Below are positions 46,015-53,158 of a stretch of 64,000 nucleotides of DNA, in pieces; the first letter of the stretch is position 1; every line of letters begins with the position of its first letter. The stretch lies in the NCBI RefSeq assembly GCF_050633125.1, contig NZ_JBOEFX010000110.1, forward strand, positions 23,269 through 87,268, in the 5' to 3' direction. The notes beneath the pieces are model-generated. The model was not told where the DNA came from. It worked only from the letters and a program-made list of their open reading frames with translations, and did not search any database. A program made the translations under genes and the position numbers. Source of the DNA: Lewinella sp050633125. Its GTDB lineage: Bacteria > Bacteroidota > Bacteroidia > Chitinophagales > Saprospiraceae.

Positions 46015-47205
46015 CTAAAACTTACTTTTTACCGCACGCTCCAAGTCATCTATTCTCATCGCTAATCCGTGGTGTTTGAAGCCCAATTCATTGGCGTGTT
46101 GTAAAGCGATGAGTGCTTCTTTATCGTTCCCTTTCTTTTCCTGAAAAATTCCCCAATAGTAGTTTACAGCAGCATTTTTATGGGCAAGGTCTAGTGCCCG
46201 TGCAGCTGTTAGTGCTTCCTCGCAGGCCTGCAAGCGATTAAAGTGCAAATGACAAGCAGCCATTAACGCAAGCGTATCCAGGTGATCGGCTTGCAGGTTG
46301 TTGCTCAACTGCAATTCTTCTAATGCGGGGCCATAATAGCCCTGCTCCATTAGTATTCTCCCTTTTTCGTAGCGAGGCGTAGCATTGGTGTAATCCAGAT
46401 AGCTGCAATGGTCGTAGTATTTATGTGCTTGCTCTAACTGCCCCAGTTGTTGAAAAGCGTTGGCTAACCTAAGGTAGTCCTGAAATTTTAGGCGGTGATG
46501 TGCTTTGAAATCATGGTACAGGGCAATGATCGTTTCATAGTCTTCCTGCTTTTCCAGCGCTTCCCAAGAGAGCTCATAAACAGGAGCTTGGTGTTTGCCT
46601 TCCTCGCGTAGTTGCTGGCATTTATCCAGAGCTTGCTGGTATTTTTCTTGGTAGAAATCATTTTGAGCATCAAAATAAACATCAGGAAGGTTTATCGTCC
46701 GAAATAGCCGCCTCAACTGGCCTCCGTCGGAATAGGTAATCGCGCCATCGTGCATCTGTATTCCACCGTCGCTGACACCCAGGTTGACAAACAGGTCAAT
46801 CAAGGCTGCTCCTGCAAAAATAGCAGCCAGGCCCAGCCAAACATCACTTACGCCTTCTTGGGTAAGCAAGAATATAGCCACGGTGGCAATAAGCGTACTC
46901 GCCAAAGGCCCTCCTAGAATAGTAATCAAATGCTGCCAAATGGCCATTTCGCCGGAATGACGACACATACCCAGCTTCCAGTCAAAAGGATTCCATTTTA
47001 GGTAAAGCTTCAACCTCCCCAAGTTCAATTGCAGTGAATTACTCAAGTCGCCGTAAGAGCCGACAAAGACTTCTACTTTTTCTCTTGTGAATAGCAAAGC
47101 GGGCAGAGCATGGCCCATTTCATGAAAGAGTGTCGTTAGAGAACGCAGCAAAACCACTAGAAGAATTCCACCGATAGCAATACCGGCTCCGGTAATTATT
47201 TCCAT
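46015..47205 (-). CDS. M50-like membrane zinc protease domain fused to TPR repeats
   Basis: 396 aa. The first ~155 residues hold several membrane helices with a zinc motif HEMGH (LTTLFHEMGHALPALLF) near residue 30. The rest (about 190-385) is TPR (ALDKCQQLREEGK, AHKYYDHCSYLDYTNA, EALIALQHANELG). A clear second M50 NxxP...DG motif was not found, so catalytic competence is uncertain. The TPR face probably lies in the cytoplasm and could present substrate. Solitary gene. Confidence 0.8.
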   Translation of the reverse strand: MEIITGAGIAIGGILLVVLLRSLTTLFHEMGHALPALLFTREKVEVFVGSYGDLSNSLQLNLGRLKLYLKWNPFDWKLGMCRHSGEMAIWQHLITILGGPLASTLIATVAIFLLTQEGVSDVWLGLAAIFAGAALIDLFVNLGVSDGGIQMHDGAITYSDGGQLRRLFRTINLPDVYFDAQNDFYQEKYQQALDKCQQLREEGKHQAPVYELSWEALEKQEDYETIIALYHDFKAHHRLKFQDYLRLANAFQQLGQLEQAHKYYDHCSYLDYTNATPRYEKGRILMEQGYYGPALEELQLSNNLQADHLDTLALMAACHLHFNRLQACEEALTAARALDLAHKNAAVNYYWGIFQEKKGNDKEALIALQHANELGFKHHGLAMRIDDLERAVKSKF

Positions 47206-47454
47206 TTATTGTTAATATTGTACGCTAATCTTGACCTTGTTGGCCCAAGGGGCTATGGGTAGAGGGATGTTGAGGAAGCTAGAAGTAATTTGCTGTTGTT
47301 TTTCAACTTTGACAACCAGTTAAGACTGGTATAGAGAGCTAACTTGTAACGATTTTTGAACCCCTCTATGCTCTACTCATAGGGCGCGAAGCGTCCCGTA
47401 CCCTTATATTAGGTTTTGGCTAAATTTAATCACTTTTTCCTCATTTTCGACAAT

Positions 47455-47814
47455 ATGTGGACCTATTTACAGCAACGGTGGCGCAGTTTTGGTTACGCTT
47501 TCAAAGGTATTGCCACTCTTTTTCGCACCCAGGCACATGCATGGCTACACTTACTAGCAGCACTGTTGGTCGTTATTGCAGGGGGCTATTTTGGTATCGA
47601 AAGATGGGAATGGGCCATTTTAACAGCCTGTATTACACTAGTCATCGCAGCCGAAGCGTTGAATACAGCAATTGAATTCCTGACAGACTTGGTTTCGCCC
47701 GAGTATCACTCCTTGGCTGGCAAAGCCAAAGATACTGCCGCAGCAGCTGTACTCCTTTGTGCCATTGGCGCAGTAGTCATGGGAATCATCGTTTTTTGGC
47801 CCTATTTTATATGA
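47455..47814 (+). CDS. dgkA: diacylglycerol kinase / undecaprenol kinase family protein
   Basis: 119 aa from ATG 47455 (open to 47416). Three membrane helices and the family motif EALNTAIEFLTDLVSPEY with the catalytic/metal Glu and the Asn. It phosphorylates diacylglycerol or undecaprenol in the inner membrane, recycling lipid carriers. Whether the substrate is DAG or undecaprenol cannot be told from the sequence. Confidence 0.92.
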   Translation: MWTYLQQRWRSFGYAFKGIATLFRTQAHAWLHLLAALLVVIAGGYFGIERWEWAILTACITLVIAAEALNTAIEFLTDLVSPEYHSLAGKAKDTAAAAVLLCAIGAVVMGIIVFWPYFI

Positions 47815-47935
47815 GGTAGTCTATAGCCTCGAGCACCTAAATAAATACCTGGTACTGTTTTTTTAGCAACTACACCTGTTGCGAAGTAGGATGATACACC
47901 ATCCACTTTGAGATAGGTATACAACCAACTTCAAC

Positions 47936-49387
47936 ATGCGTTTACTTATCGCAGGGTTTCTTCTATTTCCTTTGTTACTAAATGCTCAATTTCAGCTTGG
48001 CTGGCGAACGGATACCTACGCGGGTATCAATAGCGCACTCGTCAATCCAGCCGCTCCCGGCAGAACGCCCTACAGTTGGGACTTGAATCTAGGAGAAGTC
48101 AGTACCTTTTTAGCTAATAACTACGGCTATCTGCGCGAGACAAGCATCACGCAATTGTTACGGAACAGGGATAAAGACTTGGACGTGTTTTTTGCCCGAG
48201 ATTTGCCCTCCGATCTCAATCCGAGTGATGATGTCTTGGTGTATGATTATTTTGAAAACAACAGCTATTACGGTCAGCAACTCAACAGCATTCTCGGCCC
48301 AAGCTTCTCCGTGAGACTCGCACCACAAACAAGGATTGGGGTATTTACCCGTTGGCAAACGCTCTTTAGTGGCAAAGGCCTTGATGAAGATTTGGGCTTT
48401 TATCAATGGGACGCTATCCCCAGTCAACAAGTTTTTACATTGGATAAATTCAGAGGTGCTGCGGCCTCCTGGACAGAGGTAGGGCTCAATATTAGCCAAA
48501 GCATTTTTACCAATAATGGCGAGTTAATACTGGGACTTTCTGCCCGCCGCCTGTGGGGGCAACGTGCCGGGTATTTGATCAGTGAAGAAGATTTTAGCCT
48601 CAGCAAGCTGCCCAATACCATTGGTTTAGAAGGCACTGATTTCAGCCTAGAGGCAGGCTTCACTAGCAACGCGGCCAACGATGATGATTTTACTGATAGC
48701 CCCGGACGAGGCTGGGCGGCTGATATAGGGCTAATCTATCGGATCGATCTAGGCGATGACTTCTATCGTTGGGAATTTGGTGCGGCTGTTTTAGACATTG
48801 GTAGCTTGCTTTTTAAAGAAAGTGAACTTCACCGTTTCAATAGCGATCAATTGGCCACCACCTTGACTGATAGCTACAATAACCTCGATACAGAGCAAGG
48901 TTTTTCACAAGCCGCCGCCCAGCTCAGTGAAGATGTTTTTGGTGACAATAGCATCTCCCGGGTAAGTGACGAATTCAACTTGCGTCTACCTACCACCATC
49001 AGTTTACAAGCTACTTATGCTTTTACGGAATGGGCAAAGGTAGAAGCCAATGTACTTGCTGGTATTGCTCCTGGTGGTGCAAGCCTCACCCGCAATACCA
49101 CTCTGGCACTCACCCCACGTATTGATCGGCACTGGTGGGGTATCGGTATGCCGGTTTCGCTCTATGCGATGAATGATTTACGTGTTGGCCTCGCTGCTCG
49201 CTTGGGGCCACTGTTTATCGGAACCGACCAGCTGGGAGCATTTACGAATTCCAAACAGCTCAGTGGGGGCGACTTTTATGTTGGTGTCAAATTCTTCCCG
49301 TTGGGGCTCAATCGCAACGGGAGTAAGAAAAATAAAAAACGTGGTCGCCGCCGTGGTGGTAAAGATGTGGAGTGTTATAAATTTTAG
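47936..49387 (+). CDS. DUF5723-type outer-membrane beta-barrel protein
   Basis: 483 aa. Signal peptide ending LLNAQ, then alternating amphipathic strands. NSALVNPAAPGRTPYSWDLN near the N-terminus and GDFYVGVKFFPLGLN near the end are typical of this Bacteroidota family. The last ~15 residues are unusually basic (GSKKNKKRGRRRGGK). Predicted outer-membrane barrel of unknown function. Confidence 0.82.
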   Translation: MRLLIAGFLLFPLLLNAQFQLGWRTDTYAGINSALVNPAAPGRTPYSWDLNLGEVSTFLANNYGYLRETSITQLLRNRDKDLDVFFARDLPSDLNPSDDVLVYDYFENNSYYGQQLNSILGPSFSVRLAPQTRIGVFTRWQTLFSGKGLDEDLGFYQWDAIPSQQVFTLDKFRGAAASWTEVGLNISQSIFTNNGELILGLSARRLWGQRAGYLISEEDFSLSKLPNTIGLEGTDFSLEAGFTSNAANDDDFTDSPGRGWAADIGLIYRIDLGDDFYRWEFGAAVLDIGSLLFKESELHRFNSDQLATTLTDSYNNLDTEQGFSQAAAQLSEDVFGDNSISRVSDEFNLRLPTTISLQATYAFTEWAKVEANVLAGIAPGGASLTRNTTLALTPRIDRHWWGIGMPVSLYAMNDLRVGLAARLGPLFIGTDQLGAFTNSKQLSGGDFYVGVKFFPLGLNRNGSKKNKKRGRRRGGKDVECYKF

Positions 49388-49395
49388 AAATTTAT
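49377..49395. terminator. AT-rich bidirectional hairpin
   Basis: ATAAATTT-TAG-AAATTTAT overlaps the stop codons of the two convergent genes. It may serve as a weak shared terminator. Confidence 0.4.
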
Positions 49396-50456
49396 CACTC
49401 CTCTTCTTCCTTATTCAATTGCTGCCAGAGCTGAGCACGGAAACGGTCATTTTGGTATTGTTCCAAGCCTTCCTGAAACAGCTTCTCCATTTTTAGGCGT
49501 AGGCTCTTGGGGCTTACAACCATCAACTCAGGGCCAAAGGCAAGAAGACTGCGATAGAGTTCATAGTTCAAACGCAGGTACAACTGAAAAATACTCCCGC
49601 CGTCCGGCAATTCACGTACCAACACCTGGCTATGGTGCAAGGGTTTTGTCTGTAGATAAGGCGTTTGATGCGCGCTTGCATAAATGGTAATCGTACACGG
49701 TTTGGCTTTTGGAAAAACCGTCACGCCAATCGTATCTCGATAATATTCTTCTGGCTTGAAAAAAGTATTGGGAATAAATAATGCGCCCCGAGCAGGGGTA
49801 AGCTGGCGAATACGATCAAGTGCAAGTGTCGTGATTTCGCGGCGGTATTGATGATAAACGATCAAGTACCAGCGATTGCGGTACTCTTTGAGCAAGTAAG
49901 GATGAACTTCGTGAGACATCGGCTTTCGCCCAAAACGCTGATAACTGACCTTGAGTACCTCTTGGTTGAGGATGTATTGGTGTAAAGGCGGCAACCATTG
50001 CAAGCCTTCCAGGTCAGGGTTTTGCTCCAAATCAACGACGGTCCTATCGTCTCTTGGCCCAATTTGAATACTGTCTTCTAATCGGGCTGCCATGTCCTCT
50101 AGCTGCTGTAAATGAGGAAAATCAGGAAACTGCCGCAGCAGCTTAATAGCCTCCCACAATTGCTGAAGATCACGGGCATCTACCGGCGACTTATTGATAC
50201 TAAAAGTCGGATCAGCATATTCGTAATAGCGCTTCTCTACCACTACAATCGGCGCCTTGTAGCCAAGCTTTCCACTTCGCATTGCCTGAATGTCCAACTG
50301 CAAAGTCCTACGACTCAGCTCTGTCTTACCTTCATATTCACTCAAAGTGGCTATGCAAGCGTCAATGAGGTCCACTAAGGTCCAACGGCGCTGCCGGTTG
50401 CTCAAGCAACGGTCGATCGTTTGATAACGGATGAGCGCATTTTTGTTTACTGGCAT
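49395..50456 (-). CDS. WYL-domain transcriptional regulator
   Basis: 353 aa. The N-terminal HTH-like part (ALIRYQTIDRCLSNRQRR ... SRRTLQLDIQAMR) is followed by a linker and a WYL domain (EVHPYLLKEYRNRWYLIVYHQ) and a C-terminal WCX-like extension. WYL regulators bind nucleic acid or nucleotide ligands and control stress or defence genes; here the target is unknown. No operator was identified nearby. Confidence 0.9.
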   Translation of the reverse strand: MPVNKNALIRYQTIDRCLSNRQRRWTLVDLIDACIATLSEYEGKTELSRRTLQLDIQAMRSGKLGYKAPIVVVEKRYYEYADPTFSINKSPVDARDLQQLWEAIKLLRQFPDFPHLQQLEDMAARLEDSIQIGPRDDRTVVDLEQNPDLEGLQWLPPLHQYILNQEVLKVSYQRFGRKPMSHEVHPYLLKEYRNRWYLIVYHQYRREITTLALDRIRQLTPARGALFIPNTFFKPEEYYRDTIGVTVFPKAKPCTITIYASAHQTPYLQTKPLHHSQVLVRELPDGGSIFQLYLRLNYELYRSLLAFGPELMVVSPKSLRLKMEKLFQEGLEQYQNDRFRAQLWQQLNKEEEE

Positions 50457-50545
50457 ACCCTGGCGTTCACTGGCTGTTTTTGTAAAAGTAAGCGCTTGTG
50501 GGGAATTTTACGAATTGTGATGGGTTTTTGCCGGCTATTGGAGAG

Positions 50546-50640
50546 TTTTCAAAATCAACACTTTACACATTACCAATCCTCCCTCCATTACAAGGGAGGG
50601 AGATAGAGGGTGGGTCGTGAATAGAGGCCCCCAAAGTGTC
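50546..50640. repeat. dispersed repeat, partial copy of 6113-6210
   Basis: Shares CAAAATCAACACTTTA, the CTCCCTCC/GGGAGGGAG hairpin and AGAGGGTGGGTCGTGAATA with 6113-6210. The left inverted arm seen in the first copy is absent, so this is a truncated copy. Confidence 0.6.
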
Positions 50641-50663
50641 AGGCTGCTTTACCATTAAGCTCT

Positions 50664-50730
50664 CTACCAAAAGGGTGCGAAGCAGCCCGAACTCTTAGGA
50701 TCGCAGGGACGATCGGCGTCGGTATTTCCT
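50664..50730. repeat. dispersed intergenic repeat (GCGAAGC family)
   Basis: Similar to 16357-16422: TGCGAAGCAGCCCGAACTCT followed by GGACGATC and CGxxGGT. Directly follows the 50546-50640 repeat, so the two may form a composite element. From 50730 to 50914 the DNA is AT-rich with a short hairpin (TGCGCAA/TTGCGCA at 50841-50859) and no gene. Confidence 0.45.
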
Positions 50731-50914
50731 CTACAGGTTACGATTATTTATTTTAAAATAAATTAAAATTATTTTAATTGGTTGTTTTTCAGGCTGTTGT
50801 GGCTATTTGTGGCGTTTTTTTAATCTACTGCTGGTTTTGTTGCGCAAAAAGATTGCGCAGTGGTATGTGCTTCTTTGTAGTGTTCAAAGGAACAAATACA
50901 ATTGAAATAGAAAC

Positions 50915-50986
50915 ATCCGGGCAGTGATGCAAAACCGTTACTTCGAATCCAAATCAAAATACACGGCTGCAATTTTTCTCCCGGAT
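50915..50986 (+). ncRNA. structured stem-loop upstream of Y RNA-like element
   Basis: Nested pairs ATCCGGG (50915-50921)/CCCGGAT (50980-50986), GCAG/CTGC and CCGT/ACGG enclose a 24-base loop containing TTCGAATCC, reminiscent of a tRNA T-loop word. It could be an extra domain of the same RNA or a second Y RNA. Evidence is pairing only. Confidence 0.35.
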
Positions 50987-50996
50987 TATAATAATA

Positions 50997-51159
50997 ACTG
51001 AGGCAGTGAGGTCTGCGGATACTTCGAGTTAATCTGGGGTGGTGGGTATCGAGTCCCACCGGGGCCGCCAGGGTGCATTCAAAAGAATCATTCTGTTGGC
51101 CCCGTAGTTTAGCAGTAAAACACCAGAATGAAAAAACCGCTTCCGTTTTTCTCCTCAGT
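50997..51159 (+). ncRNA. YrlA-type Y RNA with permuted tRNA-like domain
   Basis: Reading 51028-51070 and then 51098-51130 in swapped order builds a tRNA. The 5' piece gives GGCCCCG (51098-51104), TA, D-stem GTTT/AAAC and CCAGA (51123-51127). The 3' piece gives TCTGG (51033-51037), T-stem GTGGG/CCCAC, CGGGGCC (51060-51066), G73 and CCA. The acceptor strands and the anticodon stem pair perfectly. The joined anticodon loop would be ATGTTAA, an Asn GTT anticodon. Outside this, GCGG (51015-51018)/CCGC (51137-51140) and ACTGAGG (50997-51003)/CCTCAGT (51153-51159) extend the stem. A tRNA mimic closed at the acceptor end and opened at the anticodon stem is the known YrlA topology. The T-loop has eight bases and the G18 position is A, so it is not an ordinary tRNA. 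It lies upstream of a Ro60-like gene. Confidence 0.68.
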
Positions 51160-51219
51160 ACTTTTTGCAAAAGGTGAATTTATCCTACAAAAGGAACATT
51201 AATTCAACGCTTGCAACAC

Positions 51220-51388
51220 CTAGTGGACCACCCTGTAAGTTTCGTTATGCTAAGTCGCCGATTTTTCGTGCTTGGGCGAGGAGCTGAAACCGGAGTGTAG
51301 CCATAGCTACATGAGGATTTCAGGGACGAAGTACAAGTGCAAAAAAGCAAGACTTGGGTGTAACAGAATTTACGGAGTGGTCCACTAG
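51220..51388. mobile_element. 169-bp fold-back (MITE-like) element
   Basis: Perfect 12-bp terminal inverted repeats, CTAGTGGACCAC and GTGGTCCACTAG, continue inward as imperfect arms of about 50 bases. The centre is also palindromic (GTAGC-CAT-AGCTAC within CTGAAA...TTTCAG). No ORF of its own. No clear target duplication. It lies between the Y RNA-like element and the Ro60-like gene; a long structured leader RNA is the alternative. Confidence 0.65.
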
Positions 51389-51440
51389 AATCAACTAATT
51401 TTCTCATTAGAGCACCTTGAGTGCTCACCAATGAAGTGAC

Positions 51441-52835
51441 ATGAAATTTAACAAACGTAAAACGCGCTCTCCTTTTTCTACTGGTATTATAGCAGGCAAA
51501 ACAACCGCTGCTGCTGGGCGATATACGCCCGAACAAGCTCTGCGTCGGGTGACTATGGCCAACTTGCTTTGGGAAAGTACCTATTACCAGTCTGCCGATA
51601 CCATCATGACGCGTATCGAGGAGCTTATTCCTCAAGTTAAACCAGAGGTGATAGCTCAACTCGCGTTAGAAACGCGCTTTGAGCAACGCCTGCGGCATAC
51701 GCCGATTTATCTGGCGTTGCAACTGTTTAAGCACCACGGTAGTGCAGGTGTTGCCGATGTATTGGCCAAAATCTGTACCCGCCCCGATATGACGATAGAT
51801 ACCCTGGCGATGCTGCCACGGGTATTGGGCCGCAAGTCTTTGAAGCCTATCCCCAAGTGTATCAAAAAAGGACTGGCGCAGGCTTTTGACCAGTACGATG
51901 CTTACCAGATTGCCAAGTACAAGCGTGCCAAGCACGACCTTAGCTTGATAGATGTGGTCAACCTCGTGCATCCGATACCTACACAGACCAATGCCGCTGC
52001 ATTGCAGGATTTGGTCAAAAACGAACTGACAGCAGCCGATACCTGGGAGAGCAACCTCTCTGCCGGCGAAGACAAGGCCGTAACCTTTACCCGCCTCTTG
52101 GAGGAAGGTAAGCTAGGAGCCTTGGCATTGCTACGTAACCTGCGGGGTATGACGGAGGCGGGTGTTAGCCGCCAGGTCATAACACGCGCGTTGACAAAGG
52201 CCAACTCCAAATGGTTGACGCCATTAAACTTCCTGGCAGCTCAGCGCTATGCGCCACAGTTTGCGGCACAGCTCGAAGACATGATGGCCCGTAGCTTCGC
52301 AACCCGTAAGATTGCTGGTACCACTATCCTCGCGGTAGATGTATCTGGTAGCATGGGCTCCCTGACGAGCGGTGGCAGCAAATTTTCTCGCATGGACCTT
52401 GCTTTTGCCCTTGCGGCATTGGCCGGCTACATGTTCGAGGATTTAATGCTGGTCTTCACCGCTGGTAGCGATTATAGCAGCAAAGGTGCTCACGTGCTGT
52501 GGAGCAACAGCAAAGGTTTTGGCATCTTCAACGACCAGCGTGCCATCAATGCCAAAGTGGGTGGTGGCGGTATTTTCACCCACCAGTTGTGTGAGTGGCT
52601 GAAAGAGGAAGGCCTGGCAGATCAGGCCGATCGCCTGGTGGTGATTTCTGATAGCCAGGATATTGATGCGTCCCGCGGCAAGAAGGTTGTAGCGGATACG
52701 TCTCCTTACAAAACCTCCTACATTATCGATGTTTCTACCCACACCCATGGTATCAAAACGGGCCACTGGACCGCGGAGATCAATGGCTGGTCTGATCGTC
52801 TCTTCCACTATATCGCAGAGGTAGAGCAAGCATAA
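51441..52835 (+). CDS. rsr: Ro60-like RNA-binding protein (TROVE plus VWA domains)
   Basis: 464 aa. The N-terminal ~285 residues are an alpha-helical HEAT-like TROVE ring (motifs YTPEQALRRVTMANLLWES, YQIAKYKRAKHDLSLIDVV). The rest is a VWA fold with a MIDAS DVSGSMGS starting at D300. Ro proteins bind Y RNAs on their outer surface and misfolded RNA ends in the central hole; in bacteria they link to PNPase and RNA decay. A Y RNA-like element lies upstream in the same orientation, as expected for an Ro locus. No rtcB or rtcA is visible next to it. The symbol is by analogy with other bacterial Ro proteins. Confidence 0.88.
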   Translation: MKFNKRKTRSPFSTGIIAGKTTAAAGRYTPEQALRRVTMANLLWESTYYQSADTIMTRIEELIPQVKPEVIAQLALETRFEQRLRHTPIYLALQLFKHHGSAGVADVLAKICTRPDMTIDTLAMLPRVLGRKSLKPIPKCIKKGLAQAFDQYDAYQIAKYKRAKHDLSLIDVVNLVHPIPTQTNAAALQDLVKNELTAADTWESNLSAGEDKAVTFTRLLEEGKLGALALLRNLRGMTEAGVSRQVITRALTKANSKWLTPLNFLAAQRYAPQFAAQLEDMMARSFATRKIAGTTILAVDVSGSMGSLTSGGSKFSRMDLAFALAALAGYMFEDLMLVFTAGSDYSSKGAHVLWSNSKGFGIFNDQRAINAKVGGGGIFTHQLCEWLKEEGLADQADRLVVISDSQDIDASRGKKVVADTSPYKTSYIIDVSTHTHGIKTGHWTAEINGWSDRLFHYIAEVEQA

Positions 52836-52867
52836 TTTTGGTCGGACTATAGTCTGGGGCCATGCCG

Positions 52868-52915
52868 GTAGTGGCGTTGCTTTGCAAACGCCACTACGGC
52901 ACCGGGCCATCCGTT
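52868..52915 (+). terminator. terminator of Ro60-like gene
   Basis: GTAGTGGCGTT (52868-52878) pairs with AACGCCACTAC (52887-52897). A short T-run follows at 52911-52915 after a GC-rich spacer, so termination may be imperfect. Confidence 0.6.
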
Positions 52916-53036
52916 TTTACCTTCGGTACCACTATTGTCCCTTGTCCTCCTCGTCCCTGCGGCGTGTTTCAGGCTCCGCCTTCCACACTAAAATGATATT
53001 TGCCGATTTACGGGCCTGTACTTGCGGGCCACGAGG

Positions 53037-53070
53037 CCCCATGCCCTCCGCTCGGGCGGAGGGCATGGGG
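53037..53070. terminator. perfect 15-bp hairpin in a non-coding stretch
   Basis: CCCCATGCCCTCCGC (53037-53051), loop TCGG, and GCGGAGGGCATGGGG (53056-53070). CTAGGTTTTG follows. It lies 88 bases before the stop of the convergent T9SS gene. It could be a second terminator or a palindromic repeat; the rest of 52836-53158 has no ORF. Confidence 0.5.
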
Positions 53071-53158
53071 CTAGGTTTTGGCTGGGCTTATCTACCTTAA
53101 TATGAGGTTAGGTGACGGGTTTTCTCTACCTGCAAGCGCTTTGTGCACCAACCTCACA

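Noticed and set aside
51028..51130. A functional permuted tRNA-Asn gene spliced into a mature tRNA
   Set aside because: The topology fits, but no bacterial splicing route is apparent, the T-loop has eight bases and G18 is replaced by A. The TROVE gene downstream makes a Y RNA the simpler reading. It is kept as a question in the findings.
50700..51200. A permuted group I or group II intron around the tRNA halves
   Set aside because: I found no group I P7/P3 core words and no group II domain V-like hairpin in the flanks, and the junction bases do not fit U/omega-G splice sites without shortening the loop.
51204..51659. 151-aa minus-strand ORF over the fold-back element and the start of the Ro gene
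   Set aside because: It crosses a palindromic repeat and runs antisense to a clear TROVE gene; no family likeness.
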